Source of the DNA: Glutinoglossum americanum
Taxonomy: Eukaryota > Ascomycota > Geoglossomycetes > Geoglossales > Geoglossaceae
Assembly (NCBI GenBank): GCA_020080175.1
Contig: JAGHQL010000241.1
Location: 1-30,626, forward strand
Length of the DNA stretch: 30,626 bases
Direction of reading: 5' to 3'
Positions within the stretch are counted from its first letter, which is position 1. The number at the start of each line of letters is the position of its first letter. The translations under genes were made by a program, and so were the position numbers. The notes below the pieces were generated by a model. The model was given only the letters and a program-made list of their open reading frames with translations, did no database searches and was not told where the DNA came from. This document shows positions 1 through 10,127 of the stretch, in pieces.

Positions 1-1230
1 TTGCCGCAGGTGGGATTGAGGTTGCAAACACCAGAACCATCGGCAGTATACCCAGTGTCACATACGCAAGAAATAGTGCATCCAGTACCGCCGTCGCAGT
101 CCTCGCCGGCATCTAATTGGCCATTGCCGCAGGTGGGATTGAGGTTGCAAACACCAGAACCATCGGCAGTATACCCAGTGTCACATACGCAAGAAATAGT
201 GCATCCAGTACCGCCGTCGCAGTCCTCGCCGGCATCTAGTTGGCCGTTGCCGCAAAGGGGATTGAGGTTGCAAACACCAGAACCGTCGGCAGTATACCCA
301 GTGTCACATGTGCAAGAAATGGTGCATCCTGTACCGCCGTCGCAGTCCTCGCCGGCATCTAATTGGCCATTGCCGCAGGTAGGATTGAGGTTGCAAACAC
401 CAGAACCGTCCGCAGTATACCCAGTATCGCATGTGCAGGAAATAGTGCATCCAGTACCGCCGTCGCAGTCTTCGCCGGCATCTAGTTGACCATTGCCGCA
501 GGTGGGATTGAGATTGCAAACACCAGAACCATCGGCGGTATACCCAGTGTCACATACGCAAGAAATAGTGCATCCAGTACCGCCGTCGCAGTCTTCGCCG
601 GCATCTAGTTGGCCATTGCCGCAGGTAGGATTGAGATTGCAAACACCAGAACCATCGGCAGTATACCCAGTGTCACATGTGCAAGAAATGGTGCATCCAG
701 TACCGCCGTCGCAGTCTTCGCCGGCATCTAGTTGGCCATTGCCGCAGGTAGGATTGAGATTGCAAACACCAGAACCATCGGCAGTATACCCAGTGTCACA
801 TGTGCAAGAAATGGTGCATCCAGTACCGCCGTCGCAGTCTTCGCCGGCATCTAATTGGCCGTTGCCGCAGGTGGGATTGAGATTGCAAACACCAGAACCG
901 TCGGCAGTATACCCAGTATCACATGTGCAAGAAATGGTACACCCAGTACCGCCGTCGCAGTCCTCGCCGGCATCTAATTGGCCATTGCCACAGGTGGGAT
1001 TGAGATTGCAAACACCAGAACCATCGGCAGTATACCCAGTGTCACATGTGCAAGAAATGGTGCATCCAGTACCGCCGTCGCAGTCCTCGCCGGCATCTAG
1101 TTGGCCGTTGCCGCAGGTAGGATTGAGATTGCAAACACCAGAACCATCGGCAGTATACCCAGTATCACATGTGCAAGAAATGGTACACCCAGTACCGCCG
1201 TCGCAGTCCTCGCCGGCATCCAGTTGGCCA
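1..1230 (-). repeat. Ten tandem 123-bp coding repeats (41 residues each)
   Basis: Units start at 1, 124, 247, 370, 493, 616, 739, 862, 985 and 1108 on the plus strand, exactly 123 bp apart. They differ at only a few positions, mostly silent or conservative on the minus strand, for example GTA/ACA for V/T between the fourth and fifth cysteines. The exact multiple of three and the lack of stops on the minus strand support coding on that strand. High identity suggests recent expansion or gene conversion. Confidence 0.95.
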
Positions 1231-1982
1231 TTACCGCAGTTGAGTACGCAGAGACCACCACTAGCGGTATACCCGGTGTCGCATTGGCAGGAAGATGTAC
1301 ATCCAGGGGTGCTGTCGCAGTCTTCGCCGGCATCTAGTTGGCCATTACCGCAGTTGAGTACGCAGAGACCACCACTAGCGGTATACCCGGTGTCGCATTG
1401 GCAGGAAGATGTACATCCAGGGGTGCTGTCGCAGTCTTCGCCGGCATCTAGTTGGCCATTACCGCAGTTGAGTACGCAGAGACCACCACTAGCGGTATAC
1501 CCGGTGTCGCATCTGCAGGAAGATGTACATCCAGTGGTGCCGTCGCACTCTTCTCCGGGATTGACTTGGTTATTGCCACATCTATTGCTGGTTGTCACAC
1601 AGCCACCTGACCCATCAGGTGTTGTACTTTGCAGGCATAAGCAAGCTGCGGTACAATCAGTACCACCATCGCACTCTTCTCCGGTATCCAGTTGGCCATT
1701 GCCACATGTAGCAGGGATGATTGCGCAGCCTACGTCACCATCAGGACCTGTTCCAGGTCCGCATTTGCAGTTTCCGTCACATCCGAAACCGCCATCGCAG
1801 TCTTCGCCGGTATCCACGACGCCATTGCCGCATTTATTAGCTCGATCAGCTATGTTGTTTGGTGAACCAGTTGTACCGCGAGCAATTATATCCCTGATGT
1901 TGAACTTCAGGGTGCCGGCCGCACTGCATTGGATTTGCAAAGCGACCAAGGTCGCGAGCGCGGCGGTGGTGAGGAACCGCAT
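1..1982 (-). CDS. Secreted cysteine-rich tandem-repeat protein, 5' part (runs off window start); probable frameshift near the signal peptide
   Basis: Read on the minus strand, one frame stays open from about 2017 to base 1 (about 670 codons) and contains no ATG. Around 1836 it begins a series of CGNG-type repeats, each with six cysteines spaced C-x10-C-x5-C-x3-C-x-C-x10/11-C and the signature C-G-N-G-x5-G-E-(D/E)-C-D. This resembles the DUF4215/Myxococcus-type cysteine-rich repeat and EGF-like extracellular modules. The only sensible start is the ATG at 1982, whose frame gives a good signal peptide (MRFLTTAALATLVALQ). That frame hits a stop near residue 44, while the repeat frame is +1 to it. 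No GT-AG intron of normal size fixes this, so I infer a one-base indel or sequence error between about 1982 and 1910. The product is probably a surface or cell-wall protein; its function is unknown. The 3' end lies outside the window. Confidence 0.72.
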   Translation of the reverse strand, partial: MRFLTTAALATLVALQIQCSAAGTLKFNIRDIIARGTTGSPNNIADRANKCGNGVVDTGEDCDGGFGCDGNCKCGPGTGPDGDVGCAIIPATCGNGQLDTGEECDGGTDCTAACLCLQSTTPDGSGGCVTTSNRCGNNQVNPGEECDGTTGCTSSCRCDTGYTASGGLCVLNCGNGQLDAGEDCDSTPGCTSSCQCDTGYTASGGLCVLNCGNGQLDAGEDCDSTPGCTSSCQCDTGYTASGGLCVLNCGNGQLDAGEDCDGGTGCTISCTCDTGYTADGSGVCNLNPTCGNGQLDAGEDCDGGTGCTISCTCDTGYTADGSGVCNLNPTCGNGQLDAGEDCDGGTGCTISCTCDTGYTADGSGVCNLNPTCGNGQLDAGEDCDGGTGCTISCTCDTGYTADGSGVCNLNPTCGNGQLDAGEDCDGGTGCTISCTCDTGYTADGSGVCNLNPTCGNGQLDAGEDCDGGTGCTISCVCDTGYTADGSGVCNLNPTCGNGQLDAGEDCDGGTGCTISCTCDTGYTADGSGVCNLNPTCGNGQLDAGEDCDGGTGCTISCTCDTGYTADGSGVCNLNPLCGNGQLDAGEDCDGGTGCTISCVCDTGYTADGSGVCNLNPTCGNGQLDAGEDCDGGTGCTISCVCDTGYTADGSGVCNLNPTCG
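1231..1572 (-). repeat. Three tandem 114-bp coding repeats (38 residues each)
   Basis: Units start at 1231, 1345 and 1459. The first two are almost identical and the third differs at a few bases. They keep the six-cysteine pattern of the 123-bp units but are three residues shorter after the fifth cysteine. Two further, diverged 126-bp units (1573-1698 and 1699-1824) and a partial one lie nearer the N-terminus, so divergence rises toward the start of the protein and the array seems to have grown away from it. Confidence 0.93.
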
Positions 1983-2552
1983 CCTCCTTTGCTGGGGGGG
2001 GGGGTATTAAGTCGTAGTCAGGTCCGGTGGTAGATTATCAAACGAGTGGAATCCTTTTTACCCGGCCAAAGGAAACTGAAAGGTCCAAAACAAACGAGTG
2101 TATGTCCCAAAAACGAATGAACAAGCCTTTTGGCCAAAGATGCGTTGACATAGAGGATTTCCTCTGAGCCGGAGTGCCCATTCTTAACAATCCCAACATT
2201 CCCCCCTTTCTACCCGATTAGAATATCTCATATTCAACCTTCATAACTATGTCCGCGTTTGTAGTCATGCATTCCACAGCCACAAACCTCCACCTCGATC
2301 CTTATCCGGTTAGTCCCACTCGGCCCTGAAGTTTCTTCACCTTTCTTGAACAGGTTTCGCTAAACCATAGGGCAAGATCCACCTGCACCCTGCTAGCGCT
2401 ACATATACTTTCCTTTCAATAGAACTTATCGCGGAATTGTCCTAGATTCATCTTGGCAGGGGCCAGCGTCTCTCCTCCCGTGTGCTCACCTCTTGGCGCG
2501 CACATCTCGCAAAGGAGGCCTCGCTCGTCGAGGCACCCGACGAGCGAGCAAC

Positions 2553-2601
2553 CCGCTCATCGAGGCAACCCGCTCACCGAGTCAATCCGCTCGTCGAGGC
2601 C
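2553..2601. repeat. Tandem 17-bp repeat, about three copies
   Basis: Copies start at 2553, 2570 and 2587 with the core CCGCTCRYCGAG. Related CTCGTCGAGG words occur just upstream at about 2523-2533, so the array was probably longer. Noncoding as far as I can tell. Confidence 0.8.
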
Positions 2602-2890
2602 TAGATCCCGTAAGCCTAGCATGACACCCCAGGATGAGAGCGAACCCCTTCACCATAGAAACCCAGACTTGGAACTAGAGTTCAGAGCGAAGGGAATGAA
2701 GGAGGCGCGACGGAGGCGATCCTCACAATCAAGCCGCCATAACTTAGCAACAGCATTGCAATGGACTCTCAAACCCCACGGATCGCGCCTTGCTTCCCAA
2801 TATCGTACTCAATAGATGGCGTTGTTCCGCTTGCGCTCGCTCACCGAGTCAGCGTTAGGCTTCGTGAAGGCGCAACACATACTTTCTCGA

Positions 2891-2962
2891 GTGACATCCT
2901 GCTGTCTTCTCGTTGGAGGCTCTTAAGTGACATCCTGCCGCCTCCTCATTGGAGCGGGACTT
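2891..2962. repeat. Direct repeat of about 36 bp, two copies
   Basis: GTGACATCCTG starts at 2891 and again at 2927, and both copies continue with similar TTCTCRTTGGAG-type sequence. It is a two-copy minisatellite in noncoding DNA. Confidence 0.75.
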
Positions 2963-3085
2963 GTCGATGTTCGCCATTCGGCAGCTCGGTAGCGCCAGGG
3001 GATCGCCAAGTATTGGGCGATTCGGCACGTGCCGGGCCAAGGCTTAGCGACGGGTCTCTCCGTCTCCCTTTCTGTCCTGTCATCG

Positions 3086-3182
3086 CCCCTTGCAGACTCT
3101 CCCTCTTCTTCTCCTGTCATCAGCCCCTTGCAGACTCTCCCTCTCCTTCTCTTGGAACCAACCCCTTGCAGACTCTGTCTCT
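3086..3182. repeat. Tandem 38-bp repeat, three copies
   Basis: CCCCTTGCAGACTCTSYCTC recurs at 3086, 3124 and 3162, exactly 38 bp apart, with pyrimidine-rich filler between. No coding meaning is evident in any frame. Confidence 0.88.
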
Positions 3183-3922
3183 CGTCTTGTCATGGAAGCT
3201 CACCCCTTTAACCCATTCCAGCCAGCCTGCCCCCCATTCTCGGAAGGATCGTGGAGATGCGACGCATGCAGGGGCCCAACCGAACCACCATGCAGGCACC
3301 GGAGTTGGCAAGTGTGACGAGATTGGGTTGCTAATTTGGTGGCTCCAGGGCGCGCGTAGTTCCCCCGCCTGTCAGATCGTATGCTGCGGTAGCGTGGATA
3401 GTGTAAACAATGCGAGCGCGGTGCGGTGAGATCATGCCATCCTGCCCATTAGGGTTTTCCATTGTCAAAGCGCCGGTTCGACCGACCATCTAGACCCCGC
3501 GGCCTGCCCTCGCCCCAACGAGCTAACAAACATCAACCGGCAACTCTCGATTCTCCAAACCAACCAGTAAATTAGGAAATCCCACGCGAAAATTAGGCAT
3601 CACCCAGCAAACTTTATTTTATTTGAGACCGATAGAATACGCACGTAGTTCTCGTGGCATAGGGTGGGCTCTTAACCGCTATTGAAGATAAAGTGCTCTC
3701 GCCATACAAATTCTCGACTCTCCACATGGCCATCCCGGCCGTCCTGATGGGCTGGATGCGCGTAGGAATGCATCCTTGTGGATAGCAAGAGACCCAAAAA
3801 AAAAAAAAAAAGAAGGCAGACATGGCTTTTCTCAGCTTCAGTCTAGATGTTAGAAGCCGACAAGGCGTTTTCATTCCGTTTTTCTCTATATTTTTTTTCC
3901 TGTTGAGTCGCAGGGCCACGGC

Positions 3923-4124
3923 AAATGTCCGTGATGGTCCCCTTGTTGGGTGGAGTAACATTTGCAAACCATCTTGTCGACCGGTCTCGCAAGTGTCGGC
4001 GATTGTCCCCTTTTTGGATAGAATGACATTTACAAACACCTTAATTCCGGTCTCGCACAATGCCCGTGATGACCCCTTTTTGGGTTGGATTACATTCGCA
4101 AACCATTTTATTGGCCGGTCGTTT
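3923..4124. repeat. Diverged tandem repeat of about 67 bp, three copies
   Basis: Copies start near 3923, 3991 and 4058. Each contains a TGATGGTCCCCTT-like block, a TGG(R)T..ACATT(T/C)(G/A)CAAAC block and a CCGGTCTCGC-like end. Many differences between copies are C/T or G/A transitions, which fits RIP or age. A 185-codon minus-strand frame across it (3614-4171) is probably a by-product of the repeat. Confidence 0.8.
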
Positions 4125-4439
4125 AAAAGGTTCGAATTTAGGTTCGACGCTTGCAAGCTGCGCGGGAGCAAGGTTGTGGAGCCGTCGCCAGCTGAAAATG
4201 GAATGAAAATTTAATTATTCTAGGCCGATGGTGAATGAATCCCTTTGGGCTAGCACTTGTATTCTCAAGACAGAACTCGAAAAGTTTCCCGCGAGTATAT
4301 CGAAGAACCGCTTTATGATTTCGACCCTGAGCCTGGTCTACAGTCCCTATATTCCCCACAATGTAGGTATCTACTACTTAAAAGAGAATTTTTTCATCAA
4401 GAAGCAAAGGTATCACAAGTTCGCCATACTCATTTGCTG

Positions 4440-6316
4440 TCAGACCCTAGGACGACTCGGCATCCCCCTCTCCTCCTCCCCCTTCTCCGGCTCCAAATGC
4501 TCCGCCAACCTCAGCGAAAGTGCCGCCAACGTCAACGACGGATTCGCCTCCGGGCTGACCGGGAAGACGGATAAATCGCAAACGTACAGGTTCCTAACCC
4601 CCTTAACCTTCAAGTTTTGATCGACGACGCCGGAGGAGCGGGGTCCGTCCATCCGCATGGTGCCGACTTCGTGGGAGAAGACGCCAAAACCTAGGAGCTT
4701 GGGCCGGGGGGACTCGGGGAGGTCCATGGGTGGAGGCGGCGGAGGTGGAGGTGGAGGTGGAGGTGGAGGTGGAGGCGGAGGGGGTGGGCGGTGTGTTTGT
4801 TGAGGAGGGAAGAGGTTGCCAAAGACAAAGATGTCCCGCACCTGCGTGATGATATCCTGCATGCCCCTCTGAACCTTTTCCCCAACGGGCGTGCGCCTAA
4901 CGCGAATAACCGGGTCCGAAGCGGGGAGGTTCAGGACATGATTGCTGTCGTCCAGCTCCGCGGAAAACTCGAACAGGATGGCGATGGTGTCGAAATCCCT
5001 CTTGCGTATCCGCTGGCGTCCCTCGCTCGGGGCGAGGAGGTTGCCGTGCGGACTCCAGTACTGCGTGATGGGCAGCGACGCCGAGCTCCCCGCGAGGAAG
5101 AAATTCGCGTTGATCGTGACCGTGACGAGCGCGGAATGCCCGGCGATGTCGACCATGGATTTCAGGTTGATGGGGCTCATGGGCGTGTCGGAGCGTTCTT
5201 TTGCGAAGCGGACGTACCAGACGTCATGGTCGATAAGGCCTTTGCCGATGAGGCTATTTTTGTATTGGAGACCGCTGTTGAGGGCGATTGAGGCGGTGCC
5301 GATGGATCCAGCGCAGAGGATCACTTTAGCTTTTCCGGTCTTAATGGTGTCGATCTTTTGGTTTGTCGTTGAGCGAATAACTAGAGATTGAACGCCTAAC
5401 AAACTGGATAGCGTGCAAGTGGTGTCAGCAAGCGTCCAAGCTGGCGTTGGGAAATCCAAAACAAAGTTGAGAAGCATAGAGGGGAAGAGGGAAAGAGTAA
5501 AAGAGAGTGTATATATGGACGACGGAAATGAGATTATACAGTCACGTACCGCTGTTGACTCGCTTCCTCATCTAGTGTCTCAGAGCTCATATGAATCCCA
5601 TGACCCTCGACCTGAAGCACCTCGGTGTGCATCAGAACCGTCAGGTTCTGATCCTTCGCATACATTCGGTTCAAAAGCGCGACGGAAGTGCTGTATGCAC
5701 CCTGCGGGAACCGATACGGCGCCGGGGAGTTCAACTCCGTCGCCACAGGCATGAAATCGAATTTCGAGTTCGGAATCGCCATCTCCAATTTCAGTATCAT
5801 CTCCTCCACCTCCGCAGCAGAAATCTCCCCCGTAGGGTACACGGCCTTGGTCTGAGAGTCGTTGGTCACGAGATTAAACGCATCGTCGTATCCGCCGTTC
5901 TGGAGATATCTGCGGACTTCCTGGGGGAAGTAATTGTCGAGCGTTTTGTTGGGGACTCTCGGGGTCCATAGGCCCCAGACGTTGGAGCGGCCACCGAGGC
6001 AATATACAGGCCCGCCGATGTATGCATCGGAGTCTTCGGACGTTTGCACTTTTCCCTTGACGACATCGTAAACGGTCTCGTTGCCTTCGGGGGAGCTGTC
6101 CTTTCCACGGCTAAAGCTAGGGCGCGAGGTGTTGAGGATGTGTGTCGAGAATAAGGGACCCCCTCTTTCAATCAAAAGCACTCTCTTCCCTCTTTGCGCA
6201 AGGGTGTCGGCGAGGATGCCACCGCCGAAGCCGCTACCGACAATGATGTATTCATAGAGATTAAGGGCGCTGAGACGACAGACGACATCAGTGTCGACGC
6301 TCAGGAGACTCTCCAT
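4440..6316 (-). CDS. GMC-type FAD-dependent oxidoreductase (two exons)
   Basis: Exons 6316-5550 and 5403-4440 join across a 146-bp intron (donor GTACGT, branch-like GCTGAC, acceptor CCAG) to give 576 residues in frame. Residues 24-53 form the FAD-binding Rossmann start: G27-x-G29-x-x-G32, then Glu50 in LLIERGG for the ribose. The C-terminal GMC signature has H500 (SHEVGTMRM) and N543 (EANPSLTLAA), the usual His/Asn catalytic pair of the glucose-methanol-choline family, spaced much as in pyranose oxidases. There is no signal peptide, so it is probably intracellular. It likely oxidises an alcohol or sugar with FAD; the substrate is unknown. Residues 462-481 are 20 consecutive prolines encoded by a microsatellite just before the C-terminal signature. 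The start at 6316 fits the family because the FAD motif begins about 24 residues later. Confidence 0.9.
4728..4787 (-). repeat. (GGTGGA)n microsatellite encoding 20 prolines
   Basis: Sixty bases of GGN triplets on the plus strand, with a core of GGTGGA units, read as twenty CCN codons on the minus strand within the GMC oxidoreductase. Length polymorphism is expected and would stay in frame. Confidence 0.95.
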
Positions 6317-8600
6317 GTTTTAGAGTCTGTTGATTCCGCCAAATGGTTGATTTTAGACGAAATTGAGGTCTCGTTGACCAGCCCCGGTGAATTAACTAGA
6401 CAAGGAGAAGTAGATGGGGGGGAGTTTAAAAACCTGAGATGAGAGGGGAAAAAATCGCCCGCCATTATTGAAGATTACAACTGCGGGGCATGTTGTGGGA
6501 GTTGCAAGGCCGAGTGGAGACCGGTCCTGGGAGAGGGGGATTGGGGGAGATTTCACTGGAAGATTAGCGAGGCACGATATGTATGATGTAACACGTAACA
6601 CCACTCAAATTAGGGGTACCAAGGCTCCCTCTACTTCATTAGCCCGGGCAGAGTAGTCCATGACCATCACAAGCAAAGCTTAGAATGCGGGTGGCACCGA
6701 GTGGATCTGAAGCGTTCACTTACCCGCAGGGCTATTATGCTCCGAAACGAATATGGACATGTTAGCGTACGATGCGCTGTCACGCGGCGACTTACCGGAC
6801 TGATGTTTTCGATCAGATAGGGTATCCCGCTGCGGGGTCCCGCGGTGCAGGAGACGCCCTTTTTCTCGGTGCCCTTTCCCATGTCGCCCTCTCCCGACGC
6901 CCTTTTTACAAGCGAGGGTGGACAACACCAGCGAATGGTCGAGCCTTCCGTTATGCCTTACTCTGGCACGCGGATTGAACGACGCTAAGGTTGGGAAATA
7001 TAGTTGAATATCTATTACCCATTGGTTCTTTGACGTTCGGGGCACATGCGAGCCGTACAATCTCTATCGAGTGGATTTTGAATTACACCATTAATCGCCT
7101 CCCACTACTTTTTGGGAGTCTAGGCCTTCTTGCAGTTAGAACCCCCCCTCAAGCTATGTACGGGTGAGAATTTTCTCGCTTTTCCTTTCGCTTTTCATTC
7201 GTAGCTCGTAGTTCCTCGTTTCCGCTTGCGAGAAGCACAGCCCTGTGCCTCGCCCTCTGGCACCCTTAACGAGCTGACTGATAGCCCCATTTTTTAGGGT
7301 TTAGAGGGCTCTTGTGTTCGGCGTTTTGGGAAATCCTTAATTACCTGAGCCTGGAGCTCTGGCTCAGCGGTGCTGTGGGGTGTTTCCGGTACCAGTTGAC
7401 CCCCAGAATCTGGAAGATCCGTGATCGGAAGCGATGAACGAGCTGGCATACAGAGGGCGATAATCGAATTTCCTACGCAGCACTGGCCGGACTCACGTGT
7501 AACATGACCATAACCATCAAGAAATCGACAACCCATACCGTCCCGCCGTGCAAGAGCGAGGATGCTTGTCGAACACCTTTTCGGTCAGGCCGAGCCGAGC
7601 TCGTCATTCGCCCATCCATTTTCGCTTACCCCAATTGCCCAATCAGGAAGTAATAGGCCGTCCTCGTTCTAGGATGGCTGGCGCACTTTTCCCTCGAAGA
7701 TTACCACTGGGGTCAGAGACTACCCGCATGAATCAAGCCATCGTAACATCCTTTGCTGTCACAGCCACGCCCATTGGAAAGCCCGTTTCGTCGAACTCAA
7801 ATCATGAGAGTTACCCGCATCCCTGTTGTTATTGTCTCAGTGGCCCCGGCGGTCCCCATATCACGCCTCTACGGAAGTCTATTATTGTCAATTTCAGTAG
7901 CAATACTCTAGACTCGATCGTTCAGCAAGCAAAGTATGCTGTTGCCGCCGCGGTGTGTGACCCACTCTTTATGCCGCAACGGCAGCTAATCGTAGGCTAA
8001 ATGGGGCTGGGTTATCATTCACCGGTATTATACGCCCCTTTTTTTATATTTCTAATCGCAAAGATAGATAGATAGCTAGTGCATATGCTCTAGCGCTCGC
8101 CGAGTATACTCTAAAGTTGCAGCCTTCCTTTATGCTGAATATTTGATCCCGATACTCTATTTCCTATGGGTTTAGCAGCCAAGGCTATGGCTGATGCTGT
8201 CGGCCCGGTGACGGCCCGGTGACGGCTCTCCAAGCTTAGTACAGCTATATGTTTGAAGATAAGTAGAAGAACTAGAGCTGGTGCTGTCGCGAGATTGGCT
8301 GTCCTCTATTAACTGTACCAATTACTGAACAGGCAGAGGAAAATAGCCAATAAATGATAAAAACAAATTTTTTTTTAGCATACATGGTGGTGGCGAGCTC
8401 TCCCAAATGACCGCATCGGCTGATATGCATACAGTGGAGGGTCAAAATCCGACGCTTTTGCCCTAGTGCTGTACCAGTGGTCATCGCGGAGGTTTGCTTG
8501 GTAGATCTCTATGTTAAGAGGCTCCCCACGCGATCCCTAGATAAGGCGTGCTACTCTACGTGATAAGGTTGCCTACTTTCCCCATCGTACTCCCTTATAG
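6317..8600. other. 2.3-kb spacer, no recognised gene
   Basis: This should hold the promoters of the GMC gene (leftward) and the aminotransferase (rightward). Frames such as 6716-7060 (-), 7294-7536 (-) and 7548-8000 (+, 150 codons) match no family I know, and I would not call them genes without transcript support. Small repeats are visible: GATA units at about 8064-8076 and a doubled CCGGTGACGGC near 8205-8224. Poly-T/A runs lie at about 8039-8048 and 8370. Confidence 0.5.
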
Positions 8601-10127
8601 ATGAATAGAACATACATCATGAACGGAATATCCTCCTCCGCCATCAGTGAAACCACCGAGAGTGGCTACATTTATAAAAATGTTTCCAATACTTCAATTC
8701 CGACCCTTAAGTCGGGTTCAGGCATATACCTGATGATGGAGAATGGGCAGCGGATCCTCGATGCGACATGCGGAGCGGCAGTGTCTGGCATCGGACATGG
8801 AAACGCTCGCGTCAAAGCAGCCATTGTCGCACAGCTGGACGAAGTGTCCTACTGCCATCCAGGCTTCTTCAAGACATTGATCGCAGAGCAGCTGGCCAGC
8901 TTTTTGGTGAAATCGACTCGCGGCCAGATGTCGCGGGCCTTGCTTACCGGCTCGGGTTCGTATTCTGCAGCACCAGGTACTCGAATGCTTTCTGACCCTG
9001 GTTTCTAGGTTCGGAGGCAGTGGAAGCGGCGATGAAGCTTGCACGACAATATTTCTTAGAGCTGTCGCCGCCGCAACCGACGAGGAGTCGATTCATCTCC
9101 CGGCAAGGCTCTTGGCATGGTTGTACTATTGCCGCACTGTCCGCGGGAGACTTCAGGGTCCGAAAGAATCTTTTTGCACCCTTGCTTCCCGACAATGTTT
9201 CTCGAGTATCGGCGTGCAACGTCTACCGTGATTTATGCGAAGGCGAAGATATCAAGGACTACGTTGCCCGGCTTGCTCAGGAGCTGGAAGATGAATTCCA
9301 AAGACTTGGTGTGGAGACCGTCTGTGCTTTCATTGCCGAGCCAGTTGCTGGATCGGTGAGTTGGATATCCTGCGTCCGCTGGCCACTCCGATTTGACTAA
9401 ACTTTTCAAGGCGCTTGGCTGCGCGCCTGCCGTTCCGGGCTACTTTCAGGCAATGAAGGAGGTATGTGATCGCCACGGTGCCCTTTTGATCTTCGATGAA
9501 GTTATGTGCGGGATGGGGCGTACAGGCACTCTGCACGCTTGGGAGCAAGAGGGGGTTGTCCCGGATATCGCAGCAATCGGGAAAGCTCTCGGATGCGGAT
9601 ACGGAACCATGTCTGCCTTGCTTATCACGGACCGAGTCATCTCAGCCCTACAACGAGGACGCGGATATTTTGCACATGGCCAGACTTACCAGGCGAGCCC
9701 CATTGCCTGCGCCGCCGCATTAGAGGTTCAGCGTATCGTCCAAGAGGAAAATCTGGTGGAAAACGTCCGTCGCATGGGATTTTACCTCAAGCACCTGTTT
9801 CGAGAGCGCCTTGGGGGTCACCCAAATGTGGGCGACATCCGGGGTCGAGGCCTACTCTGCGGCATCGAATTCGTGGCCGACAAGATTTCTAAGGAGCCCT
9901 TAGATGCGACTCTGAACGTAAGCAAGAAGATTCACCTCAGAGGCCTTAAGAGAGGATATGACGTTACTATTTTCCCAGGGACGGGGTGTGTGGATGGGTG
10001 GAATGGGGATCACATTCTTCTAGCGCCTCCATTTACTGTGCGAGAAGCAGACATTGAGGAGATTGTAGATCGGGTGAGCAGAGTGATAGAGGACGAATTT
10101 GCAGAGATGGCTGGGAGTAAGAATTAG
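8601..10127 (+). CDS. PLP-dependent class III aminotransferase (three exons)
   Basis: Exons 8601-8955, 9009-9355 and 9411-10127 are separated by introns of 53 bp (GTTCGT...TTCTAG, branch CTGAC) and 55 bp (GTGAGT...TTCAAG, branch TTGACTAAAC) and encode 472 residues. Class III (4-aminobutyrate/omega-aminotransferase) features appear in order: GSGSEAVEAAMKLAR for phosphate binding, SWHGCT where the aromatic stacks on PLP, LIFDEVMCGMGRTG with D263 facing the pyridine nitrogen, and IGKALGCGYG with K292 as the Schiff-base lysine. The length is normal and all key residues are present, so it is probably active in transferring an amino group from an amine or amino acid to a keto acid. The exact substrate cannot be read from sequence, and its neighbours do not form an obvious pathway. 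A second in-frame ATG at 8619 could also serve as start. Confidence 0.92.

Larger units (their letters stand above)
2011..4439. other. Long spacer with minisatellites; no gene recognised
   Basis: Open frames here are short, overlap on both strands and match nothing I know. The frames at 2453-2815 and 2761-3429 (+) have low-complexity Arg/Ser/Pro composition produced by the local repeats. The stretch holds four small tandem repeats (listed separately), a run of 11 G at 1994-2004 just outside it, and a run of about 16 A near 3796-3811. The first few hundred bases should contain the promoter of the cysteine-rich gene, but I see no distinct TATA box. Confidence 0.6.

Noticed and set aside
1-2010. 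Long plus-strand Ser/Pro-rich frames over the repeats
   Set aside because: They are shadows of the minus-strand cysteine repeats: the minus strand has ordered cysteines and a signal peptide, while the plus reading has no domain logic and is cut by a stop inside one repeat.
2453-3429. Plus-strand frames of 120 and 222 codons
   Set aside because: Composition is driven by the 17-, 36- and 38-bp tandem repeats; there is no recognised domain and competing frames on both strands are of similar length.
4128-4150. GGTTCGAATTT-like T-loop word suggesting a tRNA
   Set aside because: No matching acceptor, D or anticodon arms at the right distances; it lies at the edge of a minisatellite.
4791-5291. 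Plus-strand 166-codon frame inside the GMC gene
   Set aside because: Lies antisense to conserved GMC sequence and has no domain of its own.
7548-8000. 150-codon plus frame in the spacer before the aminotransferase
   Set aside because: No family, no clear promoter and unremarkable codon pattern; possible but not supportable from sequence alone.
8960-9008. Apparent early stop in the aminotransferase (frame ending at 9008)
   Set aside because: Explained by a 53-bp GT-AG intron that restores the conserved GSGSEAVEAAMK motif; not a truncation.
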